From: Sabethes cyaneus
Lineage: Eukaryota; Arthropoda; Insecta; Diptera; Culicidae
Reading direction: 5' to 3'
Length of the DNA stretch: 64,000 bases
NCBI RefSeq assembly: GCF_943734655.1
Contig: NC_071354.1
Coordinates: forward strand, 181,006,911-181,070,910
Below the pieces are notes generated by a model, which was not told the DNA's origin, did not search any database, and worked only from the letters and a program-made list of their open reading frames with translations. A program made the translations under genes and the position numbers. Shown here in pieces: positions 49,341-60,079 of the stretch (the first letter of the stretch is position 1; each line of letters starts with the position of its first letter).

Positions 49341-49744
49341 TTCAACTATTTTGACATGACATGTTTACTGTGTTTCTAAAGGCGTAAATTTTCAAAAATT
49401 TTTATTATAAAAATACAGGTTCGTATTGACAGCACGGCAACATTAACGAACGCAGAGGGAGAGTGCGAATATTCGTCCTATTGCCTATATTCGTCCTATC
49501 TTCACTACAATCATCTATACCTGCAATGATAAATCCAAGTGTAAGTTTCATTTATGCTCCAATCAAAATACGCTTAAAATATGGTCGATATTGCTGATAT
49601 GAATGATTACCGCGAAAATAGGACCAATATAGGCAATAGAAATAATAATGACGCCCCCCCCCTCCTAAATCTCCCCTTTTTTCCCTCCTTCACTACAGTA
49701 CGGTTGATTCCGATGATATCGACGTCATCCGCAAAACCAGCAAG
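49341..49744. other. Unassigned, with a short inverted repeat
   Basis: 'CTATTGCCTATATTCGTCCT' near 49480 is mirrored by the complement near 49612-49640 (AGGACCAATATAGGCAATAG). This may be a small MITE of about 170 bp; boundaries unclear. Confidence 0.45.
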
Positions 49745-49805
49745 TAGGGTATATTGCTGCTTCATCGTAATTGCCTGTTCCCGTCCTATCCAACACAAAT
49801 CATTA

Positions 49806-50026
49806 ACCCTCTCTGTCCCATGGTAGCACAGGTGCTCCATGACTTCCGATACTAAGATTGGCCGATAAAATTTTTGAGGCATTCAAATATGGATATTTTG
49901 ATTTTATAACGTAGTAAAAACATTGATTTACTAACTGTATAGTTGCGTTTGACGAATTGCTAATTTATAGCTTTTTACATGATCAAAAACTGTAAAATAC
50001 CAAAACACCTCTGGGACAGAGAGGGT
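49806..50026. mobile_element. 221-bp MITE nested in the 49747 element
   Basis: Perfect 15-bp terminal inverted repeats, ACCCTCTCTGTCCCA at the left and its complement at the right. TA at 49804-49805 and 50027-50028. The empty site is seen at ~41160 in the sister copy (AAATTATTAAAAATATC). Confidence 0.9.
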
Positions 50027-50567
50027 TACAAATATCAACATTTTTATGACACACAATGCAAAACTAGTTATTCCCTAATATTTTAGTTTGTTGTCTATCA
50101 TACGCGTCAATCAAAGTAAGCTGAGATCTATTCAAATGCTTTTTATCATTAAAGAAGTCCTACCAGCCAAATTTCCTACGTTTTTTCGTGCGACGAAGAA
50201 GAAAATGTCGACTAATTTCGACTATTTCCGTCATTCATAAATAAAAATAACTCACCCAAAGCATTGTCGTTATGCTACAACCAGGAAAACTTGCCTGACC
50301 TGCAGAAATTTTGCGCGTTAGCTTCGTAAACATTGTTGTGATTTTTAGTTCGGACGATGAAACATTTTGATGTTTGCGGATTTTAAAACGGTACGACGAA
50401 TTCAAGGAGTAGAGTCAGATGCATAATTTCAACAATATGCTTTAATAATCGCTTTTCAGTGACTTCGAAGTTCACGAAGGTAAATGTGTTTTAGTCAAAT
50501 CAGCATAAGAACTTTTGGAGTATTCATTAAATCCATCCAACAAATGATGAAAATTAGAATGGCTTTA

Positions 50568-51528
50568 GGGGAACTGTGGGTAAGACGAACAGGTTAAGAA
50601 GAACATCTAATATAATACAGTGAACTTATGATTTACAAAACCTAAATACAGTTATTTCAGTTCAATATATTGTTTTCAAAAGTAGCTAGTGAAATATTTA
50701 ACAAAAAATGTTTTTCAATGTGTATTTTGAGTTTTAAAAATGGTCCGAAAAAGTGAACTTTTTTAGTGCTGCGGGTGAAACGGACAATGTGTGGGGGTAA
50801 GATGGACAGGTTTTGTAAATCGCCCCAACAGTGAGCATATTATTATTTTTTACCCTTAACAAATTGAATACGTAAAATATGGTGGTGTAGCGTGCAAAAA
50901 GTGAAGGGGGCAGTCCACCCCCTCCCACCAATAGCAGCCAATCGAAAATTGTTTGGCAGCGGCAATATGAACTAGCATTCCAAAGTATATTTCGTGCCTG
51001 GCTGCTGCTAATTTGTTTGAAGTCCACATTTGCCGGTTAAATTTTCATTTTTATGCATGAGATAACACTAAGAAGCAAAATCAACCATTTTATTATAATA
51101 TGTTCACTGACCATCTTACCCACACTGGCAGCTGTCCATTTCACCCCACCATTATACATATTTTTAAAACGTTTACAATTTTTCATATGTAAAAAAAATT
51201 ACCTATTTTTTCAATACAGACGTTACTTGAAAAAGTATTAAATCGAAATACTTCATGTTACGGGTTACATTTTAGAATTAAACCACGCCAAAAGCTTATT
51301 TTCAATGGCAAAAAAGTTACATCCAAACGCAGAATCACTTCCACTTTTCAGTTTTTCTGTATTTTATCAAAAGTTGAAAGTTCTAAATGATGATGGAAAC
51401 GTTCAGAAATCATGAGATAGTAAGATGGTTGGATGCTCATCAATACATTTACGAATTTTAATGCTTAACTGGTAGAATCAACCACTTGTCCGTCTTACCC
51501 ACCCTGTTCGTCTTACCCACAGTTCCCC
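50568..51528. mobile_element. 961-bp element nested in the 49747 element
   Basis: Perfect 26-bp terminal inverted repeats beginning GGGGAACTGTGGGTAAGACG. TA at 50566-50567 and 51529-51530. The empty site (GGCTTTACTTACTACG) is preserved at ~41737 in the sister copy. Sub-terminal 'GGTAAGATGGACAGG' (~50806) and 'CTGACCATCTTACCCACACT' (~51107) extend the symmetry. No transposase frame. Identical ends suggest it is young. Confidence 0.9.
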
Positions 51529-51562
51529 TACTTACTACGACGGGAATTAGAAATAAACCCTA

Positions 51563-52321
51563 TGTGAGTTTTCGTGACGATGATCTAATATTGAACAGCA
51601 GGTTAGAGAGTGCATTCCATTGCGTCAGTGCATCCAGTGCAATTTTTTGGACGCAAAATGTACTTAAAAGTTTGTGCTAATAGGTTTACTTGTAGCATCA
51701 AATGATATGGTTTGATATTGTGTAAATTGTTCCAATCTCAATCAATTTAAAATTATGTTTACGCATTGACGAACGACCATTAGAAAACTCAACTTCTCAA
51801 GAACATGTTTAACTCTTCCGTTCTAATGAACAATTCCAACAAATCCAGAAAGTACCGAAAGCAAGAGAATGACACACCGATGGCGATGTCTCTGCGGCAA
51901 GCAATTCGATGCACAGCAGCGCCGTTGCCCGCCGGCCGGCAGCTTGATGGCACTGCTGCGGCTAACCGGTATGCGGGGTCCGGCAAAGGAAACCAAGATC
52001 GTGACAGACGAATGCACCTGCGTTGTCTTGTAATGTCTGAGTGGTGCACCTCGAACCACCACCGCTTTTGAAGGAGGGATTGATGATGGAAGAACCATCT
52101 TCAGTAGCGGCTAATCGTCCGTGCAAGTTTCCAACTTTCAATATCACGGTTGTAATCATGTTCGTTCCGTTCCGTTCGTTCGTCGTGTCGCCGTAATCCC
52201 TACCACTATTGCACTGCATGAGTTCGGTGGCGGGGCGGCGATTGAATTCGAGCACATTATTTTGACAGTTCTTTAATGTTTTCCCTTCTGCTAACCGTTT
52301 CTCTTTCTGTGTGATTTACAG
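51563..52321. other. End of intron 1
   Basis: No transposon recognised. GC rises towards the acceptor. Overlapping frames on both strands at 51789-52255 are unsupported. Confidence 0.4.
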
Positions 52322-52633
52322 GATCTTCAGTATGGTTCGACGGATTCAGCAGCGGCAACAGTTCAAAATGTGATAGCCAAACGGGATTACAGTGTGAATA
52401 GTGTCAACAGTCATGTGATCAAAAGTGTGAGTGCAAAATCAGCTGCCTACCCGACCAGATTCGACAAATCGTACTACGACTACCAGAATGGGCAGCTCTC
52501 GGTTACCGGGACTCCGAAGCCACCCACAACCGAGCTGGACGATGTGCTGATTAGTGTTAAAACGACAAAGGGCTACCACGACACTCGACTGGAAATGATC
52601 ATCAAAACGTGGTACCAGCTGGCAAAAGAACAG
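52322..52633 (+). CDS. fng: fringe exon 2: stem region and start of the glycosyltransferase domain
   Basis: 104 codons, phase 0 at both ends (TTACAG|GAT ... GAACAG|GTACGG). Residues 57-126 of the joined protein are a low-conservation, Ser/Thr-rich stem. From residue 127 the frame reads 'ELDDVLISVKTTKGYHDTRL' and 'EMIIKTWYQLAKEQ', the first conserved block of the Fringe glycosyltransferase family and diagnostic for it. The next block (expected to continue with an aromatic 'WFFTD'-type strand) and the DxD metal-binding motif are not in the window, so about half of the protein is missing at the right edge. With exon 1 it gives 160 residues. Partial gene, intact as far as seen. Confidence 0.95.
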
Positions 52634-52773
52634 GTACGGGCCGAAGAACTTGTCATATTTTTTTCAACGCTCTGTTGTATTAGTTAACACATGCTGAGGC
52701 CATTGTGTTCAGTTGGCCGAAGCAAACCGGCAGGCAGCAATTGTTCCGCACCGTGGAGCGGAAAGTCTACGCC

Positions 52774-52841
52774 ACCACCGCAAAGACCCGCGTGCATTCC
52801 CGATGGGACTGTCTGTCGGCTCGGAGGGTCTTTGCGGTGGT
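52774..52841. other. GC-rich stem-loop near the exon 2 donor
   Basis: ACCACCGCAAAGACCC (52774-52789) pairs perfectly with 52826-52841 around a 36-nt loop. Outer short complements (CCGCACC near 52747 and GGTGCGG near 52849; GCAAACCG near 52723 and CGGTTTGC near 52852) could extend it. Function unknown. Confidence 0.6.
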
Positions 52842-52859
52842 CGTAATGGTGCGGTTTGC

Positions 52860-54599
52860 GTAAAGTAAATGAGTTCCAATGAGATTTTCTTTGGAGTTTT
52901 GATTTATTATTAGGGTGAGTGAACCTCGCCCGAGGTTCACATTTTATTGAGTCTGCCGCTATACTGCAGGTCGGTCGATGTTCACTTACTTAACCAGCCA
53001 TGATCGCTTGCGAAATGTTTCTTCTCTTTGAATCGCAATCAATCAAATTGAGGAAACCTGGTATTTTGTGTTAACAATATCATTATTAATTAATCTTAAG
53101 GCAGCCTTAACACAATTAACGTTCTATGGAAATGTGGAAATTCAGTATAAATTTCCGCAAATCTGGCGAATACTGAATTTTAATTTGCCAAATTTTATCT
53201 TCGGTCTGCAGGTTAATTGTTTTTCCTGTGCCATTTCAAAGACCCACAAGCACAGACTAAAATCGATTCAGCACACTTCAGCCCGTTCGTTTAAAATTCC
53301 TCACCAGCCCACAGTGCGACCCTCAATCTGCACACCGACCAGTTAATGCCACACCCTCTTAACCTTTGCGGTTTTGTTCGCGTTCGCCTGTACCTAGGTG
53401 CAGAGGCACAGCCAGGCAGGTACACAATCAGAAGGACCTGCGTCCGCCTTTTTTAGCTTCTTCGGTAGACTACTGAATACTAAAAGGAAAAAAATCAGAA
53501 AAGAAAACGATAATTGCAGACTCGTGGTTGGAGTTTTCATCCCTTTTCCTCACCAAGCTTCCCCAGCAGACTGCAACTAACTGGAACGTCTCGCCGCAAA
53601 AGGGATTAATTTCACTTTTGTTTCTGGAGTTCTGCCACTTCTGTCAAGGATATAATTGAAGGCATCCGGCGTCTTAGTTTTGTACATGGTAGAAGACTCC
53701 CGACAACACGAGCAGGAACGAGAAGCGAAAGGGCAAAATAGTTATCAATTATGCTGTCTTACAAAATTGCCAAAATCAATTGTGTCAGAAAATTGTTCTT
53801 CAGAAAAACCAAAATATGACATTATTGGTGAGTTATTTTTTGTTCCAGCTTCCTATTCGGGTATCGGGTAGTTGTTCATTGTTTTCCCTTTCCTTAGCTC
53901 ATTCGGACTCGTAAGATGTGAAAAATTTAATTATAGCTTCCCTTTCTAAGACAGCAGTAAACCAAGTTTTTGCCACAATTTACTGCTCTGCGCTGTAATG
54001 AACGAAGGTAATGACAATTCAATTAACACGACAAGATAGGTAGTTGCACGTTTTTTTTCACTATCGAGAAACAACATTGTTGCATAGCCCGGTTGCAGGC
54101 GCACTTAAAGCTGCAGACTCATTCCGGTGCAATCAATGCTTTTACTGCAAGCAGAGATCGAGCAAAAAGTTTCTTCTGACGTTAGGTCTGACAACTTAGT
54201 CAACTTTGTGGAACACGATGCTGGTGGGCCAGCTCGATTTTTGCTGTGGACAGTTAGATCCATATTTTAAGGCAAAAACACTCCAGATTCTAAATAAATA
54301 GCCGTCGAATAGAATTTTAGAATATGTGTCATACAGCGTGTTTTCAAAGGATTGTTACTTCTGTGAAAACCATGAAACGCTCTTCACGAACATTTCTTCA
54401 GAATCCAAACATCATATTTTAATCTCTACTACATTCATTATGTTGATAAATATTATTTGGTAGTTTTGTTAACATAACAAGGACTGAGATTAAAACAATA
54501 CCAAAAAGTAAGAGAATGGCCCTAAGAATGGTCTCAGCCGCAATGTTTAGGACGTAAAACTTAAAACATATATAACGTACACAAGCACGCTTTATTTCA
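52860..54599. other. Intron 2, no recognised feature
   Basis: No transposon or gene supported. Confidence 0.4.
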
Positions 54600-56570
54600 C
54601 TGGCCAATACTTACTAACCAACTCTCACTGACCAAATTTAACTGATTAAGTTTTACTGGCCAAATTTAACTAACTAAAACTCGCTGGCGAATACTAACTG
54701 ACCAACTCTGACTTACCAGATCTCACTGACCAAACCTCACTGGCCAAATCCCATTGGCCAAATATAACTGGCCAAATCTGACTGAACACATCTCACTGGC
54801 CTGCTCCCACTGACCAATAATCACTGGTGAAATCTCACCAGCCAAATCTCCCTAGCCAATACTAACTGGCCAATACTCACTGACCAATTGTCACTGACCA
54901 ACAAACTGCCCGAATCTAACTGGCCAAATCCGACTGGCCAAATCTCACTGACCAACACTCACTGGCCAGGACTTACTGATCAACTCTCTCTCTCTGTTGT
55001 GTCTAGTAGCCAGCATTATAGAAATCCATTCTCTGGACTTCGACCGTGTTGAATTGGAATAATGTGTCCTTTTCCGGGCCGATGTCTATCCGGTTTTTCA
55101 CTTCCTAGTTATTTCATACAAAGTAATATCGGCCAGTTTCGGGTTTAATTGTTAATCACTCCGATATGATACAAAAAACCACAATTTTTTTGAAATTCTA
55201 CCGGTTAACAAAACCGTGAAGTGAATCGAAAGAAACCGATTTAATTGAACTATTTTATTCCATTGGCAACGTTTCAAAAGTGACCCAACATCTTATGCTA
55301 CCGCTACCACATTCTCCTGTATAATGATAGTGACATTAACTTAACGAAACTCGTCTAGAGAGTCGGTTAACTACTGTGTCAAGGCTACTAGAAAAATCCG
55401 CTCCCAAACACTCACTGATCATCACTGGGCAAATCTCACTAGCCAAATTTACCTAATCAAATCTCACTGGCCAAATCTCGCAACCCAAATCTCGCAACCC
55501 AAATCTCAACGCCCAATACTCACTGACTAATTGTCACTGATTAACTCGCACTGACCAAATCTTACTAGCCAAATCTCGCTAGCCAGTACCCACTGATCAA
55601 CTGTCACCGGCTAGATCTAACTGATCAACTCTTACTGTCCAGCTCACACTGACCAAACGTCACAGACCAAATCTGACTGACCCAATCTAATTGGCCTACT
55701 TTCGCTGGCCTACTCTCACTGGCTAACAATCAACGGTCAAATCTAACTGGCCGATTCTCACCAGTCCAATCTCACTAGCCCATACTTACAGGCCAATACT
55801 CACTGACCAACTCTAACTGGTCAAATGTTACTGGCCAAAACTTACTGACCAACTCTCACTGAGCAAATCTCACAAACCAAATCTTACTGGCCAAATCAAA
55901 CTGGTCAAATCTCACTGGCCAAATTTCACCCTTCGAATATCATCACGCAAACTACTGCCCAAATCTCACCAGCTGAATCTTACAGGCCAAATCTCACTGT
56001 CCAAATCCCACCAGCAAAATCTCACTGGCTAAATCTCACTGGCTAAATCTCACTGGCTAAATCTCACTGGCTAAATCTCATCGGCCAAATTTCGCTGACC
56101 AAATTTTACTGGCCAAATCGAAGTGGCCGAATCTCACTGGCCAATACTTACCGACCAACTCTCACTGGCCAAATCTCACTACTCAAATCTAGTCGGTCAA
56201 ATTTTACCGGCCGAATCTTACTGGCCAAATCTGGCTGACCAAACCGCATTGGCCAAATCTCGCTGCCCAAATCCTGCTGGCCAAATCTCACTGGCCAAAT
56301 TTCGCTGACCAAATTTTACTGGCCAAATCGAAGTGGCCGAATCTCACTGGCCAATACTTACTGACCAACTGTCACTGGCCAAATCTGAGTACTCAATTCT
56401 AATCGGTCAAATTTCACCGGCCGAATCTTACTGGTCAAATCTGGCTGACCAAACCTCACTGGCCAAATCTCGCTGGCCAAATCCTGCTGGCCAAATCTCA
56501 CTGGCCAAATCTCACTAACAAAATATCATCGGCCAAATCTCGCTGGCCAAATCTCACTGCACAGTAGTCC
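54600..56570. repeat. 15-bp minisatellite (AATCTCACTGGCCAA), in two blocks
   Basis: Blocks 54600-54990 and 55400-56570 consist of imperfect 15-bp units (CTCACTGGCCAAAT and variants). They are separated by ~400 bp of unrelated sequence (55000-55400). Near the right end a 210-bp stretch (14 units, ~56089-56298) is repeated at ~56299-56508 with few differences. Confidence 0.92.
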
Positions 56571-56739
56571 AAAAGGGCGAAAAGTGGAACTTTTTTCCTA
56601 GTGTCTCTTGTTTTCATCTTATCATTTATGGTCTTCAGCACTTTTGTGTGTATGAATATCCCCCTCAATCTAAAATTGTCAAAGGTTAGTCATCGCTTAT
56701 TATAATGAAAATAAAAAAATAACTTTTTTGTGTTAGGAA

Positions 56740-57020
56740 ATATAGACATAGTTCCTTCGACAAAGTTGTAAATATTGTAAAAACAAGCAACTTTACTGAA
56801 GAAATAAAATTTCTATGTTTATCGAGTGCTGAACTATAGGCCATATTCTTTAAAACTTCATTAAAAACTGATTTTTCATACTTAGCTTTTGTTAGTAGCA
56901 TTTTACAAGAATATAATGTTCTAGGCAATTATCGAAGCTCTCAAAATACACGCTTTTGCAGAAGACTGCAAGTTTCTTGGATCTTTGCTTGCTGAGTTAG
57001 CGCATATTAAAGCTTTAAAT
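56740..57020 (+). repeat. Third, partial copy of the 57.2-kb foldback arm
   Basis: 'CATTTTACAAGAATATAATG', 'TTTATCGAGTGCTGAACTAT' and 'TTTCATACTTAGCTTTTGTT' match the left foldback arm (57240-57510) in the same orientation, with more divergence. Confidence 0.65.
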
Positions 57021-57177
57021 TTCCATAGCGTCACAAGCCCATGGGGTAAAATGGGGCAAGCGGATTTATGAAATCAGCACTTCATCTTAAAGCTTAAGTC
57101 GAGTACTATAAACTTGTATGGGTTCCGCTTGTCCACAACCACCCAAATGAGAGTACGGCACGCATACGTTTTAGGTG

Positions 57178-57853
57178 TTTTGCGTTCACGAAAGGCTCGA
57201 TACACGTCCATTTTTTGTTGTGTTCGTGGATAGACTCATGATTTTTTCGGTAAAGTTATAGAAAATATAAAGCGAAACAACTTTCCAAAAGAATTGACAT
57301 ATCTATCTCTATCGAGTGCAGAGCTGTAGAGTATTTTCCATGGAAATTTTTTAAAAAAAATAAGTTTTTCATATTTAGCGTATGTTGGTTGCATTTTACA
57401 AGAGTATATGGTTGTAGGTGGTTATTTAAAAACTCAAAATACATGTTTTTGCAAAAAGTGCAAATCTTTAGGACCTATCCTTACAAAGTTAGCGCTTATT
57501 TAAGCTTAATTTTTCCTTAACTTTACGAGCCAAAAGCGATAAATTTGTAAGGAAAGGTCCTAGAGATTTGCAATCTTCTGGAAAAACGTGTATTTTGAGT
57601 CCTGCAGTAATCACCTAGAACCATATATTCCTGTAAAATGCAACCAACATAAGCTAAATATGAAAAACTTATTTTTAAAGAATTTCCAGGGAAAATGCTC
57701 TATAGCTCTGCACTCGATAGGAATAGAAATGTCATTTCTTTGGCAAAGTTGTTTCGCTTTATATTTTCTATAACTTTGCTGAAGAAACCATGAGTCTGTC
57801 TACGAACACAGAAAAAATGGACGTATATCGAGATTTTCGCGAACGCGAAACAA
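57178..57853. mobile_element. 675-bp foldback with ~330-bp arms
   Basis: 57178-57510 pairs with 57522-57853. Both arms contain, mirrored, 'ACGTCCATTTTTT', 'GACTCATG', 'CGAGTGCAGAGCT', 'TTTTCATATTTAGC' and 'GTTGCATTTTACA'. Minus-strand 57256-57444 and plus-strand 57588-57773 therefore encode similar but meaningless peptides. The spacer is only about a dozen bases. No transposase. Confidence 0.8.
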
Positions 57854-58210
57854 GATGGTCGCTCTCGCACGTCATTACAGCCTGAACAACTGATACCGAT
57901 CACTTGCGAGGACTCGCGAGGACTCGCACTCCCGCCCGCGTGTAAAATCGAGGGCGTAAGATGAAGAAGAAAACAAAAAGTAAAAACATCTATATCTCAG
58001 GGTGCCGCTAGCCCTCACGGGCAGCTGGTTGCTCAGGAGTTGTTTGCCTCGTAAGTGATTATGCAGAATGACGCTACGAGACTGTGCGTTTGCGAATGTG
58101 TAGGTAGTAAAATGTCTGCACACAGCAACGCCGGTTGTTTTTCGTTTGTTCTGGGGGCGCCATTTTGGGAATTTGCGTGGAGCGACAAATTGGCTAGCGT
58201 CGGCCCTGTG
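57854..58210 (-). repeat. Dispersed repeat, inverted copy of 15890-16330
   Basis: Read on the minus strand it carries the same blocks (CATCTTACGCCCTC, ACACGCGGGCGGGAG, CTCGCGAG, GTGATCGG) in the same order. Any open frame here is part of the repeat. Confidence 0.6.
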
Positions 58211-58317
58211 CCCAAGCAGCACACTTTTGGCACTTTCTGTTGAAGAAACTTATTTACGACTACAATTTGTTCTAAATTACTTGCCGCAACTGATTTATAA
58301 CAACTGTGCTAGTAGGG
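58211..58317 (-). mobile_element. 107-bp MITE, copy 3
   Basis: Inverted relative to 7512-7612: begins CCCAAGCAGCACAC and ends TAACAACTGTGCTAGTAGGG. The flanks are TG/TG (or TGTG/TGTG) instead of TA. More diverged inside than the other two copies. Confidence 0.7.
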
Positions 58318-58389
58318 TGTGCATCTGTCTTTGAGTCAGTCAGCATTCTCACCGCGATGCGGCGTTTTCAAGAAAGGCGTTCGTTCGGC

Positions 58390-59330
58390 TGTGGAAAAAA
58401 GCGAGGCATTACATCGCTATGCGCAGGATCGAAGCTACTGAAGACTCCCGTAAATAAGCTTCATGAAGCAAAGCACCATATCTCCTGCATGGATTTTTCC
58501 AGGATGGTCGACTGCTGCACAGAGTCTTACAAAGTTCTCATCATACAGCACCCAAAAAATCGAAAACGGCACTCAAATAGATAGTAATTATACAGACCTA
58601 AAGGTGGCCTTTGACCGCCGAATGGGTTGTTTGTTTGTTTGAAGAATGGGTACAATGCCGACCTTTGTAGACTGGCTGAGGTCATATCAGTTTAACCCGT
58701 CTCATTCTGTGAGACTAGGCAACGTACATTCCAATCAATTTTGTTATCGATCTAGTGTCCCACAAGGAAGCGATCTTAGACCTTTGCTTTTCTCACTATC
58801 CTTCAATGATGTATATACCGTGTTACCTCTAAGATGCACACTTCTGCATGTGGATGATTTGAAGATCTTCCTCAGTGTAAAGTCTATTGAAGATTGTCGC
58901 GGGCTCCAAGGGCTTCTCAATATCTTCTTCGTCGACTGGTACAAAGCAAACGGACTCTTCATGAGTGTGCGTAAATGTCCGGTCATCTTTTTCAATCGCT
59001 AAAAGATCTCAATTCAATGAGACTACAATATCGATGGTGAGTCCCTGGATGAAGCCTTCATCATCAAAGACCTCGGTGCACACCTGGATGAGAAGCTCTC
59101 GTTCCGTAAATATTACTCGTACATAATAGCTAGGCAATAAAAATCTGGGATTTATTTTGCAAGTCACTAAGGAATTTTGGGATCCATATTGCCTGTGCGC
59201 TCTTTATTACTTTCTCGAACGATCCGTAATTGAATATGCAGCTGTAGTGGGGAGTCCTCATATAAGGGTATTTGTGTAACGCCCCTACCCTCCATGAAAC
59301 TAATTTCGAAACCTGGCTGGACCCGAAGAA
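58390..59330 (+). mobile_element. LINE reverse-transcriptase remnant
   Basis: 'KKRGITSLCAGSKLLKTPVN' (~58395), a degraded stretch to 'YTDLKVAFDR' (~58591), then a frame 58646-59002 with 'MPTFVDWLRSYQFNPSHSVR' and 'HSNQFCYRSSVPQGSDLRPL'. The active-site region reads 'LLHVDDLKIFLSVKSIEDC' (HVDD for the usual YADD/FADD; both Asp kept). Next come 'IIKDLGVHLDEKLSFRKYYS' (~59060) and a broken C-terminal part. Jockey/CR1-like. Confidence 0.8.
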
Positions 59331-60079
59331 TTGAGGACAAAAATAGTCGTGTTGGCCAGGAAATAGAACGACCGGTGCATAAAATAATAAAACATTTCTG
59401 AGAATGCGCGGTCCAGTTTCTCCAGGGGTGCGCGCAACGAAATTAGAATAAATTTTGTGTTAATTTTAGCTTAATTAAACAGTTTCTCCCGCGTACCTTG
59501 TGACTCGAAGAACAAAAATAAACATATGAACGTTTTTGCATGGCTTGTAGAAACCACCACGTGCGTTCATTTAGATAGCCACACGGGCGCTAAAAGGATG
59601 CCACTCTGCAAGACGGACGTCTCAGAGCGACCGCAAGTTAAGTGGAGAGAACGCAAAGTCACTCTCCACTTTGGCAACTTTTGTTTACTTACTTTCGCAC
59701 GGGGGATAAATTTGGCTATTGTCAAAATAGGAGAAAGCAATTTTCACGTGAAGAAATCGTCTAGGGACAATAAGTAGGTGGGGAATTATCCCCTTTATGC
59801 TAGCTTAGGTTGACAACCAATATTTGGGAAAGAATAAATGAGTCGTAAGTCTCCCGTCCACCCTTAAGGTGTTGGTCGGGTGCGCAATTTAATCCGCTTT
59901 TTTAATCCAGGTTAATTTGGATTTCTCCCATGGCGAAACACTTACAATCTTTCTGCATCCTTTCCATCAAGATTGTTGTCGTTTGTTGAATGTGAACGCA
60001 TTGAAAAGCGGACGAAAAATTGTAGGATTCTCTTTATTAGGAAGGATTTAGTCGGTGAATTAGATTGCCCTACCGTCCA
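59331..60079. other. Unassigned
   Basis: Nothing recognised. It may include non-coding sequence of the neighbouring retroelements. Confidence 0.35.

Larger units (their letters stand above)
49747..51560. mobile_element. TA-flanked element, copy carrying two nested elements
   Basis: TA at 49745-49746 and 51561-51562. Same ends as 41103-41773. Removing the two inner elements with one TA each leaves 628 bp, collinear with that copy apart from a ~43-bp difference. Confidence 0.85.
22883..52321 (+). other. fng: fng intron 1 (29,439 bp)
   Basis: Bounded by a GTAATA donor at 22883 and a TTTCTCTTTCTGTGTGATTT-type tract ending in TTACAG at 52321. Both junctions are phase 0. About half the intron is recognisable transposon or simple repeat (listed separately). 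No internal fng exon is needed: the stem region between signal anchor and catalytic domain is covered by exon 2. Confidence 0.9.

Noticed and set aside
41103..51560. Segmental duplication between 41.1 and 49.7 kb
   Set aside because: Similarity stops exactly at GGG/CCC ends bordered by TA in both copies, so these are two transposon insertions.
56123..56518. Two similar 61-codon plus frames as paralogous small genes
   Set aside because: They are translations of the 15-bp minisatellite and its 210-bp block duplication.
54600..56570. Regularly spaced repeats considered as a CRISPR array
   Set aside because: Units are contiguous 15-mers without unique spacers, in a eukaryotic intron.
57256..57773. 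Two similar ~61-codon frames on opposite strands as a divergent gene pair
   Set aside because: They are the same sequence on the two arms of the foldback; no conserved protein is implied.
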